This document shows, piece after piece, positions 12,506 through 25,146 of a stretch of DNA of 64,000 bases. The DNA comes from Buxus sempervirens (lineage: Eukaryota; Streptophyta; Magnoliopsida; Buxales; Buxaceae), in NCBI GenBank assembly GCA_947561395.2, contig OX387188.1, positions 8,602,150 to 8,666,149 of the forward strand, read 5' to 3'. How positions within the stretch are numbered: the stretch's first letter is position 1; each line of letters begins with the position of its first letter. A model generated the notes under the pieces. The model made no database searches. It was not told where the DNA came from and saw nothing but the letters and a program-made list of their open reading frames with translations. The position numbers and the translations under genes were made by a program.

Positions 12506-12874
12506 TTGTTAAATTGAATCGTTTTTTTTTTTAATCAATTGAAATTGATTACATATATAAAACAATGAAAAACTTTTCATCATTCTCTTGTTTGAATTGT
12601 TCATTGACTATTTATTAAGTCTATTGCTTTTTTGAGTTTTTCAATAACATGTGTCACATGTGGTTTAAAATCTTAGTTTCAGTCCTTTTATTTTCCTTAA
12701 ATTTTGACTAATTTTTTTTTTGGCACCTACACAAGCGGTAGATGGATGATTCTCAAAGGACATTTAATGCAAGTTCATCCACATCTAAATCACGACGGGG
12801 CCGTGTAAGACATGGGAAAAATCACCGGAGATGATTCCCCTCAGTCAACACACGGGCTCAACGCAAATACGGGA

Positions 12875-12914
12875 GAGTCGCCACCATTCAGATTTTTGGG
12901 TGTGAATGGACACC
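12875..12914 (-). other. U5 pseudoknot-like fold plus PBS-like 9-mer, LTR B
   Basis: Minus strand order: GGTGT (plus 910-914 of 12,000), CCATTC (12904-12909), ACACC (12899-12903), linker (12890-12898), GAATGG (12884-12889), TGGCGACTC (12875-12883). Both stems are perfect, and the second stem ends exactly where the 9-mer begins. Confidence 0.62.
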
Positions 12915-14710
12915 AAAAGATTAGAAATAAGCAAAAAGAGCTAAAAAGTAAATTCTAGAGTAAAAATAACTCTACTTGAAAATCAAATCTAGAGATGGGT
13001 AAGGGGATTAGATTATGAACGGGGGAAAGTGTTAGGCACCCCCATTCACCCACACAAGGTGGTTGCCAAGTGTTTGTTCATGCAAAAAAATAAGAAAGCT
13101 TGCTAAAAATCATTAAAAACCTTGAAAAAGGACAAGTGTATGATATCTTCACATGAAGATCCAAATGGATTCCAGATCCTCTCTTATGTCAATATCATTT
13201 CTGGAATATCAACAATAAATGGAAATCAAAGCAAAGATTGCACAAAGCCAAGTTGAGTTAAATTCGGAAAATTCGGTAAAAGATAATGCCATTTGTCTTG
13301 AAATCATTCAAATCCAATTTTAAATTGAATCAAACCAAATCCATTTGAAAGATTATGTTAAATAAGAGACTCATGCAAAATTTCAAGTAAATCCGGTTGA
13401 AATCCTAAGAGTTATGCCTCCTTTAAAATTGCTGCTGGAGATAATTAAAAGTGGCAAGTAGGCAAGTTTGGAAAATCACCTAGAAAAATCGGCTCCATAT
13501 AAATTCATGAAATTTGGTGTGATTGCAGTCTGTATGGCCATATTTCAAACGAAACTAGCCTCATACAGAAATTCATTCGGATGTGCCTTGGGTGGTCTCC
13601 CGAATAGGCCCCGAAGATCACACATTTACCCAGAAAAGTGCTGATGAGCAGTTCTGAGTAAATCTGTTACCAACAACACAAATGGAGTCAAAACATTATG
13701 ACACCAACTGGATTTGAAAATAGACTCATAATGGAGTACCCAGAGACAAGAATCACTCAAATCGGATTTAAAACAAGTAGATGGCGCTCATTTGAAGTGA
13801 TAGGTTCAACAGTTTGACCTGAACTGACCTATCAACTTCGACAGAATGGTGTCAAAATTTTGCTTGATAGAAATTGATGCAATTTGGTTGGCATAAACTA
13901 GACAGCCTCACCTTTCCTATGGTTCTATAATCACTCTAAAATTCATCCGGACGACGAAGTTATAAGTGTCCGAAGTCGGGGTACAGTTGCTGTCAAGTTA
14001 AGCCATTTTTGAAGAAAACCAACTCCAAATAGTGATAAAGTGTGTGTGATCCGTGCAAGATTAATCAAAATCCTTTGAAAATCATTTGAAAACATTCCAG
14101 AATTGCTTGAGGCTATTTATTTCAGATTTATCACAATAAATGCAATAAATCCGAAATATGAGCCAATCCCGCCAAAATCACGTGCTATATATGTGTAAGT
14201 GTAAAAATCATTCCAACAACATAGCAAAGATAGCATGCATTCATATTAATCAAAATAGGGTTCTAAAAACAACCTAGGGTTCCGTTCCATTATCGTTTCT
14301 CTTAGTTCTCTCTCCCCGTTAAACACGGTTCTTCAAGATAATCTTAGGGTACTTTAAATATGGAACGGTTTATATAGATTCAAAAGGCTTATGCAAGAGA
14401 GGTTCTAGTACTAGGATCAATCCCCAGTCTCATTTCTCCTAGATCCCGCCTTCACGTTTTATGGCTAGGGGGAGTCTTGAGATACTTTGAGCCGGGGAAG
14501 GGTTTTCATACACACATCAAGGCCTTATTCTACAGAAAGGTAGAAGAAGAGATATAGATCTAGAAATGTAAAAACAGAAAATAAAAGATAGGTTTGAGGC
14601 TTACCTGGGTTCTGGAAGCAGTTCCACAGTGGTTACCATCTTCACTCGGAGTTCTTCTTGGCAAAACTTCTTGACAAGAGTTGTTGGCCATTTGCTTAAG
14701 AAGGAGCCTC

Positions 14711-14719
14711 CTATTTATA
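14711..14719 (-). promoter_or_regulatory. TATA box of LTR B
   Basis: TATAAATAG on the minus strand, about 165-320 bp downstream of the U3 palindromes in LTR orientation. Confidence 0.65.
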
Positions 14720-14883
14720 GGCAAAGGCTAGGGTTAGGGTTGGTGAGATGGTAGACACAAACTAATGTCTAGAGCCCACCAACCTTAACCCTAAGGCCAT
14801 TTCCAAGATTTCCCCTCATTTAATGAAGGATATGATGGTAAAATGTGAAATCTCTCGGAAAACCCTAATTTTGAGCAAAACTT

Positions 14884-15029
14884 ATGTATCCGACATATCA
14901 GGTCGGATACATGAGTGCCTTAATGTATTCGGCATATGATGCCGGATACACTAGAGCCTGCTTGTATCCGGCATATTCCATCGGATACGAAGAAAGACAC
15001 TTGTATCCAACCTGAGTTGTCGGATACAA
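14884..15029 (-). repeat. U3 array of GTATCCG/CGGATAC palindromes, LTR B
   Basis: Four inverted repeats about 38-40 bp apart: 14884-14912 (11-bp perfect arms ATGTATCCGAC/GTCGGATACAT), 14924-14950 (12-bp arms, one mismatch), 14964-14988 (7-bp perfect) and 15001-15029 (8-bp plus 2 beyond one mismatch). The core resembles that of Ogre2's LTR although the LTRs are otherwise very different. Confidence 0.75.
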
Positions 15030-15317
15030 GTAAAAAACTTATTTTCTCAAATTTTGTACTAACTTCCAAGGAGATATTGATTTTTGTTGATTATTGATCA
15101 TTTTTACTGTGCAATTTGGGGTGTCTACAGGCCGAGGTCCTACCAGGTGCCTGAACTTACATAATATGCCGCCTAAATAGAACTAATGAATTAGTGCGGT
15201 ACTATAGCTACAGATGGTCATATTCTACCATTACATCGAAATAGTTGTGTAAGACATGGGGAAAAAATCAATTGAATGACTTTCCTTTATCATCACACGG
15301 GCTCCATAAAAATCATG

Positions 15318-15356
15318 GAGTCGCCACCATTCCTTTTTAGGGTGTGAATGGACACC
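15318..15356 (-). other. U5 pseudoknot-like fold plus PBS-like 9-mer, LTR C
   Basis: Minus strand order: GGTGT (15352-15356), CCATTC (15346-15351), ACACC (15341-15345), A-rich linker (15333-15340), GAATGG (15327-15332), TGGCGACTC (15318-15326). Both stems are perfect. Confidence 0.62.
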
Positions 15357-16533
15357 AAAATAATCAAATAAAAAACAAAATTAGAGTAAAAATAACTCTT
15401 AACTAAAAAAATAAACCAGAGATGGGTAAGGAGATTAGGTTATGAACTGGAGAAGGTGTTAGGCACCCCCATTCATCCACACAAGGTGGTTGCCAAGTGT
15501 TGTTCATGTTTTTTTTAAAAAGGCTTGTTAATAGAAATAAAAAAAAAGTAAAAGGAAAAAAAGAATGTATGGCTTTTTTCCATATGAATGATCCAATTAA
15601 TTCTGGATCCTTCTTATGAAAACAAAAGCCATTTCTTGGGCTTCATGATTGACTGAAATCATGATAAAGAAAATAAATCTAAAGTAAAAACTTCAAAAAT
15701 CTTGCTTTAAGTTAAATCCTTGAAATCTAGGAATAATAAACAAAATATTATTGTTACAAAATATTGAAGAATTGAATCTAAACAATCGAGGATACAGATC
15801 TGGCCTAGATTTCTCATTAATTAAAAAAATCTAAATCAAATAGACCCACGTTGATGAAAAACATCAAAAGGGGAGAGTTTAGACCGTAGGGTCTTCTCTC
15901 AAAAATAAAAAATAACTCAAAAATCATCTCATGAAACCCTAGAGATTACTTGAAGGCTTCTGATTCCAGATCTTCCATATTGACAATGGCAGATCCAAGA
16001 TCTTAGCCTAAATGACTAAAAACATCAAAAAACATAAAAAGGGAGAAAACAATGTAAAAAAATCAAAATCTAGGAGGAAAATGAGATCTAATGCTGTGAA
16101 CAACATAGATCCATGGTATTCCTCCATATTTCATCAATAATCAATTATACAACGTAAACAAAATACTACAACTACATATTTCTAAGATTACAGTATATGG
16201 GGATCTGCCCTACGGATCCATTCCTGTCCTCCTTTCCCCTAGAACTCTCTTCACGTTTTACGGCTAGAGATTGAAGATACCTGAGGTACTTGGATTTAGG
16301 TTTGGGGTTGCAATCACACACAGGCCTTATTCTACAGAAAGGGAGAAGATTAGAACTATCCTAGAAATTAAAACTAGAAAATAAAGAGATAGAGAAGCAT
16401 ACCTGGACTTTAGAAAGCAAAGAGGCAGGAGTTCTCTTCTTCACTTGGAGTTTTCCCAATCTTTAATTTCTTAGCAATTCTTAGCCACAATTCTAGCCTT
16501 CAATTCCCAGCCATTTGCTTAAGGAGAGGCCCT

Positions 16534-16542
16534 CTATTTATA
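16534..16542 (-). promoter_or_regulatory. TATA box of LTR C
   Basis: TATAAATAG on the minus strand, positioned as in LTRs A and B. Confidence 0.65.
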
Positions 16543-16729
16543 AGCAAAAGCAAGGGCAAGGGTGGTCCCAATAAGTTCTAGAATGTTCCAATTCAGTTTT
16601 AGAAACATGAGTTGGAGTAAATATGAGAATCAATGAAGGTAAAACGGGATGGATGAAACCTTAGGGAGAGGTATAAGTGGTAAATATGGCTCAGAAATCG
16701 AGTATTGCAAATTCACTCAAAACTGTTCG

Positions 16730-16834
16730 TGTCCGCATTTGGATTGTGGACATGCCTTGACCGCATACCAAATGCGAACATGCCATGACCACATCTCAAA
16801 TGCGGACATGCCTTGACCGCATATCAAATGCAGA
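16730..16834 (-). repeat. U3 28-bp repeats with GACCGCAT/ATGCGGAC symmetry, LTR C
   Basis: Three direct 28-bp repeats of the form TGCCWTGACCRCAT then MYCAAATGCRGACA (about 16752-16836). An upstream half-related palindrome TGTCCGCA/TGTGGACA lies at 16730-16752. Each unit is itself an imperfect palindrome. Confidence 0.65.
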
Positions 16835-17426
16835 TAGCACAGGTTTGTTCAATTTTTCACCTTTTTTGACCCTTACCTGTACAAGCAATACTTATTTACA
16901 TATAATATCATTTAAGTAAATGTCCTCGTATTTTTTAATCTCCATTTACTTAAGATAGTACATGTAAATAAGCAAACACCCCCCCCCCCTCATTTGAATC
17001 CATTAAAAATAGTTCCAGACCCAAATTACAAGTTAATAAATAGTCAACTTTCCAGTTCAAGGCTAAATTCTTGTTTTTCAGGTCCGGTAAAATGATTCAA
17101 CATATTAATACCAAGGTATTTGTAAAGATTTAAAGGCTCAAAAAATTCATTTATGCAATAACATTGCTAAAAACTTGATTACCAGGAAAAATTATCTTGA
17201 AATCTTGCCTTTAAAAAAATTTTATTTTCTGGGGTCAAAAGTCAACAAAATTCAATCGGAAAAAGTTTGACTTTGCACAAAAGATTGAATTTGGACCTTT
17301 TCCTCTGTGGTTTTGGATTCAAATGGGTTAAGGATCTCAAACTCAATGTTAAGAATTGAAAATTCCAATAAAATATTTCTCTCCTTCAAGATTTATCAAA
17401 AAAAGTGCAATTTGGGGGTGTCTACA

Positions 17427-17441
17427 ACTGCCCCTCTTTTC
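17427..17441 (-). other. Polypurine tract of element C
   Basis: On the minus strand AGAAAAGAGGGGCAGT directly precedes the LTR. Compare AAAGAGGGGCAGC before the 3' LTR in both Ogre elements. It primes plus-strand DNA synthesis in this family and fixes the element's orientation. Confidence 0.8.
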
Positions 17442-19636
17442 TGGAGTTGTAGCACAATGAACAAGAAAGAACAGACACAACTCAAAAGTGCACATTTGAA
17501 AGACATATCATTAATTGAACTTGCTTTAGTCAAACAAAGAAGTGATAAAAAACATGGATTTGAAGATAGCCAATGAAACCCTTGCTTGAAGTCTGACGGG
17601 ATGGCATCTCTTCCTTATCTCAAATTTCTTGGAGCTCTCGTGGCTATGAAAATAAATCTAAGACAAAAAAATTTTGAAAAGATGGTGAATTTAAAATTGA
17701 CCTCTGCAAACTCAATTGCTTTTGATGTTCTTCACTTTACAGCTCAACAACAAAGAAGGAAATATTTTATTGAATTTTCTTGATTGATTTTTTTATTTGA
17801 CTTACCTGGGTGCCATTTGATGCCCAAACCTGTGCTTGAATATTCTGCAACTTGCTTTTGCTTCTTCATCTTCCTGTTCTTTCAATAATGATGTATGTGC
17901 CCTTGTTGCCCATACCCTGCCTTCATTCTTTTCTACTGCCCAAGTGAATACCCTCTTCTTGATTGATGGATTTGAGAATCATGATCTATTGATCTAACAT
18001 CATGCTATTACTACCCATGATCTCTTCTTCATGCCTTCTTACTACCCCAATAAAATCCTTCCTCATGATTGAAGAATTGGAAACCCTTGTTTAAAGAAGA
18101 AAACATGCAACTACTTCGAAGCTTTTTTTTTTTCAAAACCGAAGACTAAGGCTTGATTGCATCTTCCATATGTTGTAATTCATTTCAATGAAAACCCAGA
18201 GAGAAAGACGCTGAGCATGCCCCGGTTTTGATTGCTTGAAGAAGTATTTGCCCCTTAGCAGAGATGATCCTCTTTTTTCCTTTTTCTCTTTTTTTCTCTT
18301 TTTTCTTCTTTTTCTCTCTCTCTCTTTCTCTCTCTTTTTTTTAAAACCTTTGCAAAAAGGAACCCTAATAAAAGAATGCAAATACAAAAATAGGAAAATA
18401 GGTTTTATACTAGTGGCCTCAGAATTCTCTAATGCTTGCAAAACCCATGTTTTATGAAAAGACATAGATGCTCATCATGGGCCAAAAATATAGTTTTTTT
18501 TTTTTTGACTTTTTGTGTTTTTATACTTTTTTTTTTTAAGAAATGGTCCAATCACTTATTAGCATATAATCCAAAACAATTAAAATCAAGTTGAATAATG
18601 AGAAGATTATTTCAGAAAATGAAGAAAGACCAAAATAAGCCTTCGGAACCTTTAGAATCATTCCCATGACCATCGGCCTATCAATTGATGCTCCAGATAT
18701 GATGACTCTTTCAATTTGACTATTTTTCCCTAGTCTGGAAAGACATCTTCCTTCATCCAATTGAAGAGCAATTGTTTCTCCATTGTATCTATGGTATGAT
18801 AATTTATGACTTCAACTTCAGCAACAGTTTCCTAATGCCAATTTTGATGGCCATCGACTTGTTCACAGATGCTTCATATCGTAGTTCTGATTATTTTGCT
18901 TCCATCTTGAAAAGAGAATTTTCCTCAATCACTTGAAGAGTGACTGTACCACCAACTTGAGGACTTCATTTGGATCTATGCCAATTCTGGGCTTTCCTCT
19001 CTGACGATTTCCTTCTTGTAGACAGTTGATTATTTGCCATGTAGCGCCCTTCCGGGTTTTCACTACATTTTCTCCATTTCTTCTTCTTTTTTTTCCTTTA
19101 TTTTTTTAATCCTTCATCACCAGCAACTATATAGTCAAAACTACCTCAATTCAAAATTTCTTAATCAAAGAGGACTTATGAATGGGACGAAACGAAGGCT
19201 TAGTGTTTGTTTAGAAAGAAAAGGAATAAAAGGCTCAAATACCATATGATCAAATGGATTAACTGAAATTGAAATTTTTAAGGCATTTCTTCCTTTGGAA
19301 TGAATACAAAATTTCCCCCAGTAATGAAGTTCTTCCCCCACTTTGATTTCTTCATTTGAAACTTATTCCCCAGTATTGAACTTTTTTTTCCGTTTTTCTC
19401 TTCACAATTTTGAAGACATTCTCCAAATAGCATTTGATGATCTCTCTTCTTTCTTTCTTCCTTTCTCTTTTTCCTTTTTTTTCTCCTTTTTCATTTCTTT
19501 GCCCCATTTTCTGAAAACATCTTCAAAATCCCTTTTGAACTTCAATAATGCCCCCCCTTCCTTTTTTTTTTCTTCTAATTTGTCCCTTCATTCTCTTTTT
19601 TTTTTCTATGCATTAATAAATTTTCCCCAATGTCAT
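17442..19636 (-). other. 3' internal region of element C
   Basis: No pol-like reading frame on either strand. The DNA is A-rich on the minus strand with many T/C-rich low-complexity tracts on plus (18270-18350, 19080-19110, 19440-19620). This is probably the long 3' untranslated region of the gag-only element. It is interrupted at 19637-19645 by the LINE target duplication. Confidence 0.5.
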
Positions 19637-19645
19637 GTTAAAATT

Positions 19646-19664
19646 TTTTTTTTTTTTTTTTTTT
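19646..19664 (-). other. LINE poly-A tail
   Basis: T-run on the plus strand between the target duplication and the LINE 3' UTR. It is the expected product of target-primed reverse transcription. Confidence 0.8.
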
Positions 19665-19906
19665 GGAAAAAACCCACTAAGGCAGGAAGAACCTTAGTGG
19701 CACTCCATCGGAGGGAGGAGGGTTAAGGCAGACCCCGACCTGTATATTAATACCAACAAACAAAATACATCTGATGGGGGGGACATAAAACCTAACCCCT
19801 GAAAGAACAAAAATAAACCAGCTAGAGGAATAGAAACTCAAAAGAAACACAACCGAAAAGGGGGGACATACAACCTTACCCATTTCGAGAAACCAAAAAA
19901 ATACAT

Positions 19907-22900
19907 CTAATATCTAATAGAGAATAAACCTGATCTATCATGAAACAAGCAATTTTTTACATTTTGAGACAAATCATCAAAAGACTCAAATACAACTTTG
20001 GAAAAATGAAAACAACTTTCATTAGCCAAACCATCAACAACTATATTAGCCTCTCTGTAAACATGACGCACATCCCTGATAGCAATTTGTAATCTGTCTT
20101 TTATTTCTCTCCAATAAAGAAGAAACTTCCATGGGATGGAAGCAGTTCCCACAAGAGAGTCCACAATAGTTTTAGAGTCTGATTCAACATGCAAATTCTG
20201 AATTCCATAGTTATCGGCAATACGAAGACCATCTCTCAGAACCAAGATTTCGGCCATAGTATTAGTGGTATGACCATAACAGTTGGAGAAGGCAACAATG
20301 AAATGACCAGCAGCAGTACGAATAACCCCACCTCCTCCACTCATACCTGGATTACCCTTGGAAGCACCATCCACATTCAGGATCAATGAAGAAGATCTTA
20401 TCCCTTTCCATCTAACAAATTTAGAAGTAGGAGAATGAATAGTAGGAATAAAAATATTTAACCTCTCAATGATTGGAGTTCTACTTGGGCCACATTTAAT
20501 AGCTGGTTTAGTGTAATACGACACCTCCTGAAGCCATTTTTGAACATTAGAAATAATACTATTTGCAACCATCTGATCACCTTCAAAACGGCTTTTGCAT
20601 CTTGATTTCCAGATTTCCCAGCAGATAAATAAAGGAGTAGATTTCCAAAGAATACCCAGCTGGTCTTGTGAAGTAGGACGAGAAAACTAGAAAGAAAGTC
20701 TTGTAACAAGATCATGAAGAGGGTGATATCGACAGCTAAACAAATCAAAGAAATGGGACCAAACCGATTTTGATGTGTCTCCAAATGCAAAAAGATGATT
20801 TATGGATTCCCTTCTTTTTCCCAAACAGCAATTACATTGAGAACAAATACTAATACCACATCCCTGAATTCGTTCATCTGTGGCAACTGCACCCTTCATA
20901 AGTTTCCAGATAAAAACATTGATTTTTGAAGGTATAAAACTAGCCCACAAATTTTGCCCCCAAGCGAAAGGATTACCTCTAATTCTGATTAGTTCCCAAG
21001 CTATAGAGGTAGAGAACTTACCTGTAGAGGAACCCATCCAAATCGGCTTATCTTTTAGAGAAGACGGTTTAAAATATAAGTCTATGATTTCAGCAACAGT
21101 AGTTTGAGGGAGAAAATATGAGAACATATGAAATTTCCAAGAAGCATCCTCATTAATGACTTCAGCTACTTGCAAATCCAGATTTGGAATAACCTCCGTC
21201 TGAACATGATCCAAAAGCTTGCCCATATGAGACCATTGGTCCAGCCAGAAATTGACTTTTCCTTCTTCCAACGCCCAAGCTTTATTATTCAGAATGATAT
21301 CTTTAACATTTAATATACTTCTCCAGATTTTCGAACTCCCACTTTTGTCTCGAATATTGTGAAGATGAGTCAATGGGAAGTATTTGGCACGCATGAAAAG
21401 AGACCATAAACTATCCCCATAAAATACCCTCCATCCCATTTTAATTTGGAGACTGACCATTACATCAACCACAGACTTGATACCCAGACCACCTTCATTC
21501 TTTGGCTTTGCAATTTTTTCCCAGCTCAACCAATGCTTTTTTGGCCCATGATCAGAGCTTTCTCCCTAGAAAAAAATTAGCAAACAGAACTTCAATTCTT
21601 TTAATAACTGCTTTTGGAAAAGAGATAGCAGATAAAGAATGTATAGGAATGCTTGATAATACACTTTGAAGGAGAGTAAGTTTACCTCCATGAGATAGCA
21701 GTTTTGACTTCCATCCACTAATTTTCTTCTGAATCTTCTCCAATAGATCTGAAAACATAGGCAAAGTCGCCCTTCCATGAAAGAGGGGAATCCCCAAATA
21801 TTTTATTGGTAAGTTGGCCTTTTTGAAACCAGAAGTAGAGAGCAACATGTCTAATCGTTGAGAAGAAATTCTAGATGAAGCAATTAAGCAGCTTTTCTCC
21901 ACATTGATAGACTGTCCAGACACACTTTCGTACTCTTTGAGAAATTTAAGAACATTTATCATTGTAGACCTTCTACCATTAGAGAAAATAAGGATATCAT
22001 CAGCAAATAACAGGTGTGAAATTCTAACATCAGTTCTGCCAGTATGAAAATGCCCCATACTACCCTCTTGAAGCATTTTTAAGCCCCCTGCTCATTACCT
22101 CTTCCGCAATAATGAATAGCAGAGGTGATAAAGGATCTCCTTGCCTAAGACCTCTAGAAGATTTGAAAAACCCACATGAAACACCATTAACCAGTATACT
22201 GAACCAACAATTTCCAAGGCATCTTTTAATGAGCTTACACCAAAATTCAGAAAAGCCAAACCTTTTACAAACTTCAATAATGAAATCCCATTCCATCCTA
22301 TCAAAAGCCTTCGCCATATCGATCTTAAGCATGATATTGCTGCCTAGGCACTTTCTGTTAATGTCTTGACACATCTCATGTGCTAATGCAATATTATCAG
22401 TAATGTTTCTTCCTGTTATAAAGGCACTCTGCTCACTACTAATAATGAGAGGAAGAACTTTTGATAATCTTGAAGCTAAAATCTTAGAAATTATCTTATA
22501 AGAAAAATTGCATAGACTTATAGGGCGGAAATCTGAAAAAGATTCTGGCTTACTAACCTTGGGGATTAGAGCAATATGAGAAGTAGTAAAAGATACAGGA
22601 AGAGAACTTCCATTAAAGAACTCAATAACAGCAGCATATAAATCTTGAGCTATTATATCCTAGCAGGTTTGGAAGAAACATCCTGAAAAACCATCAGGTC
22701 CTGGAGCACTGTCAGAGTTAAGATAAAAAACCGCCCTTTTCACTTCCTCAAAAGTAGGAATAGCAGATAAAGAATCATTCAATTTTGAATCCAACATGTT
22801 TGGAATCACATCCAAACATTGATTAAAAGTGTGAGAGGATGAAGAGAAGCAGTTAGAGAAGAACGAAACCGCTTCCTCTTCTATATTGGCATTCCCTACC

Positions 22901-24051
22901 AAGCCATCCCTACTAAGCAACTTTAGCTTTTGGCGACGGATTTGCAGTGAGGCATGAAAGAATCCAGTGTTTCTATCTCCCTCTTTTAGCCACTTAATTC
23001 TAGATTGTTGCCTATAAAGGGTTTCTTGCTGAGATATGCTATTAAGAAGATCCCTTTTGCATTGATGGAGCTGATCCGAGACATTCTGACTCCATTGAAT
23101 GGATATCAGATGTTCCATTTCCATCACCTTAGAAGATAAAACCTCAATTCTTCTGTGCACATCTCCAAACACTTCCCAATTCCACTTTCTCATAACAGCC
23201 CTCAATATTTTAAGCTTTCTAGAGAAGGCTATCAATGGGGCAGCAATAACTTGAACGTCCCAAGTGCTTCGAACAACTTCCATAAATTCCTCATGAGTAG
23301 TCCACATCTTCTGAAACTTAAAAATAGATGGAGAACTTCTTTGAATGGGTTCAAAAGAAAGAAAAATGGGAGAGTGATCAAAACATACTCTAGGAAGATG
23401 TGAAACTTTCAAGTCTGCTACAGAACTTAACCCTAGATGATTTAGCAGGAACCTGTCAAGTCTTGCCCAAATTCGTCTCTGTCCAGATTGCTCATTACAC
23501 CATGTATACTTATCCCCAGAAAAACCAAGATCTTTTATTCCCGCTCTATGAACAAAATCCTGAAAATCATGCATTGAACGACCATCTGGATTTCTGCCCC
23601 CTAATTTCTCATCATTAGAAAGAATCACATTGAAATCTCCCCCTATAATCCAAGGAAGAGATGCAGTGCGAGAGAAAACCAGTAATTCATCCCAAAGAGT
23701 CCTTCTATCTTGCACATCACACTTAGCATACACAAAAGAGATCAAAAATGGATTGAAACCTACATTATCCTTTGATGACACCAATGCTGTAATATACTGT
23801 GAGGTAGTAGAAATGAATTCCATTTGAATGTGATCTGTCCAGAAAACCCAGATTTTGCTGTCCCCCTCAGAGCTGCAATAAGAATTCTTCATCTTGATTG
23901 TCTTTGCTACTTGTTTGCATCTAGAATAACTAGTCATGGGCTCTAAAAGAGCAAGAACCTGCACCTTATTTTTGAAAACATGATGTTTTAACATGTTAAT
24001 AGAATCCAAATTGGCAGCCCCTCGAATATTCCAAACTAGTGTATTAATCAT
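19907..24051 (-). pseudogene. LINE ORF2: APE endonuclease, reverse transcriptase, RNase H
   Basis: The start ATG at 24051 overlaps the ORF1 stop (ATGATTAA). 24051-22660 is the APE-type endonuclease, with NIRG near the N-terminus, LLEPM (catalytic Glu), GGDFN (Asp/Asn) and FDHSP (His). It then enters RT at SDSAPGPDG. An in-frame TAG at about 22658 follows FFQTC. The same frame then runs to about 22060 with KIDMAKAFDRMEWDF and RGLRQGDPLSPLLF. A frameshift near 22070 leads to 21552-22076 with FADD, the RT active site. A second frameshift near 21560 leads to 20687-21529, a zf-RVT-like region. An in-frame TAG at about 20687 precedes RNase H (19907-20572) with NVDGASKGNPG, AEILVLRDG, ESDS and VVDGLA. 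RNase H is a known addition in plant L1 elements. Confidence 0.88.
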
Positions 24052-25146
24052 GAGAAACAGATGATTTTTTGGAGGAGGAGGTCTTTAATTGAGACCTTGT
24101 ACTGATAATTGAAGTCACCTTATTCTTCTTTTTCTTAGCCGACTGCTTTGTGTTGCTCAATGAAGGATTACTATCAATTTCCTGTTGAGACATATTATCC
24201 AGATTGCCCAAGATATGCATCATTCTTCCTGAAATAATTTTCTGATCTTGCTTTAATGCTTCCTTTGCCGAAGAAAGAGTAGAGAAGCCTTCTGTGAAAC
24301 TATTTCTGTCACCATCCAAAATTAAAGCCTGAATGAAGGAAACAGGTGCTCCAAATATCCTTTTTCCATTTCCTTCAACTTCAGAAATCGGCAAAAGCTT
24401 TTAATCCACTGATTTAGAAGTTTCCTTATTTCTCTTATCACTCTTAATCGAATCTTCCCCCAACAAAAGATTTTCCAAGATCTGCTCCTTTTGCCCATGC
24501 ACCATATTAGCATCCAAAGATTCCAATCTTTCATCGTCTTTATTAGTTTCCTCTGTTAAATCAACTTCAGGAATCGTTATTTTATGTGAAGTTTCCTTTG
24601 AACGCTCATCAATCATCCTTGCTTGCAAATTCTGGGTATGAACCGTATCATCTTGACTAATAGAAAACTTTCCACTTCCCAAAGAATTGATCACGTTCTT
24701 GGTTGGAAGAAGGTCGAAAGTATTTTCCATTGAAGGAAAATTTGCAAAACGCCCTACAGCAACATAATCTTGGTTTCTCTCGTCAACAACTTTTTTCTTC
24801 AATGCAAACCTACATTGAGCAACTTCATTTCCTCTATGAAAACAGCATGTACAATAAAGAGGCACTTTCTCATACACAACACGCTGCCATTTCCCGAAAT
24901 CAGACCCCATACAGATCCAAACCTTGTCAGGTCTAGGACTGAGAATGTCTAACAGCACACAAACTCTGGCAAGACTTGGGCGAGTAAAATTCTTTGTTGG
25001 TGCATCTGAACATAGAGGCTTCCCTATAGCTCCTGCAATAGAAAAAAGAAACAATTCTGGGAACAAATTAAGAGGAAGATTTGGGAAAGAAATCCAAACC
25101 GGCGCCAACGATGATTCCTTTGAAGGATCAAACCTATAACTCCATT
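24044..25146 (-). pseudogene. LINE ORF1, C-terminal part
   Basis: Continues the DUF4283-type ORF1 that begins at 43297 across the Ogre1 insertion. The frame is conserved if the insertion and one ccatt copy are removed. The segment reads 'VWISFPNLPLNLF', typical of the plant LINE ORF1 core. It then has a CCHC-like zinc knuckle (C-TC-C-FH-RGNEVAQ-C, near 24830) and a Ser/Lys-rich tail. One in-frame TAA lies at about 24401. The frame then resumes to the stop at 24044, which overlaps the ORF2 start. The product would be the RNA-binding nucleoprotein of the LINE. Confidence 0.8.

Larger units (their letters stand above)
12804..15129 (-). mobile_element. Solo LTR B of a Tat/Ogre-related element
   Basis: Plus-strand ends are TGTAAGACATGGG and GTGTCTACA, flanked by exact duplications ggccg at 12799-12803 and 15130-15134. 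On the minus strand it reads TGTAGACACC...CATGTCTTACA. It shares with LTRs A and C the U5 block, a 'ttcacgttttatggctag' block near 14450 and the 'attctacagaaaggtagaaga' block near 14530. A part of U5 appears internally duplicated (14280-14350 versus 14430-14510). There is no internal domain. It is a recombination product inserted in the CACTA exon. Confidence 0.88.
12742..15180 (+). pseudogene. Short CACTA-associated exon, split by solo LTR B
   Basis: Reading 12742-12803 and then, after solo LTR B and its duplicated ggccg, 15135-15180 gives one open frame. It starts MDDSQRTFNASSSTSKSRR, has an RGRGPTR motif and ends at TAG. Ser-rich plus RGRGPTR sequences open the second ORF of plant CACTA elements, and the position just after TNP2 fits. 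The frame is uninterrupted once the insertion is removed, so it was probably intact when B inserted. 15181-15247 holds nothing further that I recognise. Confidence 0.5.
15248..17426 (-). mobile_element. 3' LTR of element C
   Basis: TGTAAGACATGGGG...GGGTGTCTACA on the plus strand. The base after 17426 begins the reverse complement of a polypurine tract, not a copy of the left flank agttg. This is therefore a 3' LTR of a minus-strand element rather than a solo LTR. U5 blocks are shared with A and B. A C-run lies at about 16978-16989. Confidence 0.82.

Noticed and set aside
15248-17426. LTR C as a plus-strand 5' LTR with its PBS at 17427
   Set aside because: The sequence after 17426 is the reverse complement of the polypurine tract and not a tRNA complement. 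The TATA box and gag are on the minus strand.
18133-18465. Lys/Arg-rich minus-strand ORF
   Set aside because: Its basic stretch is only the translation of a T/C-rich low-complexity tract.
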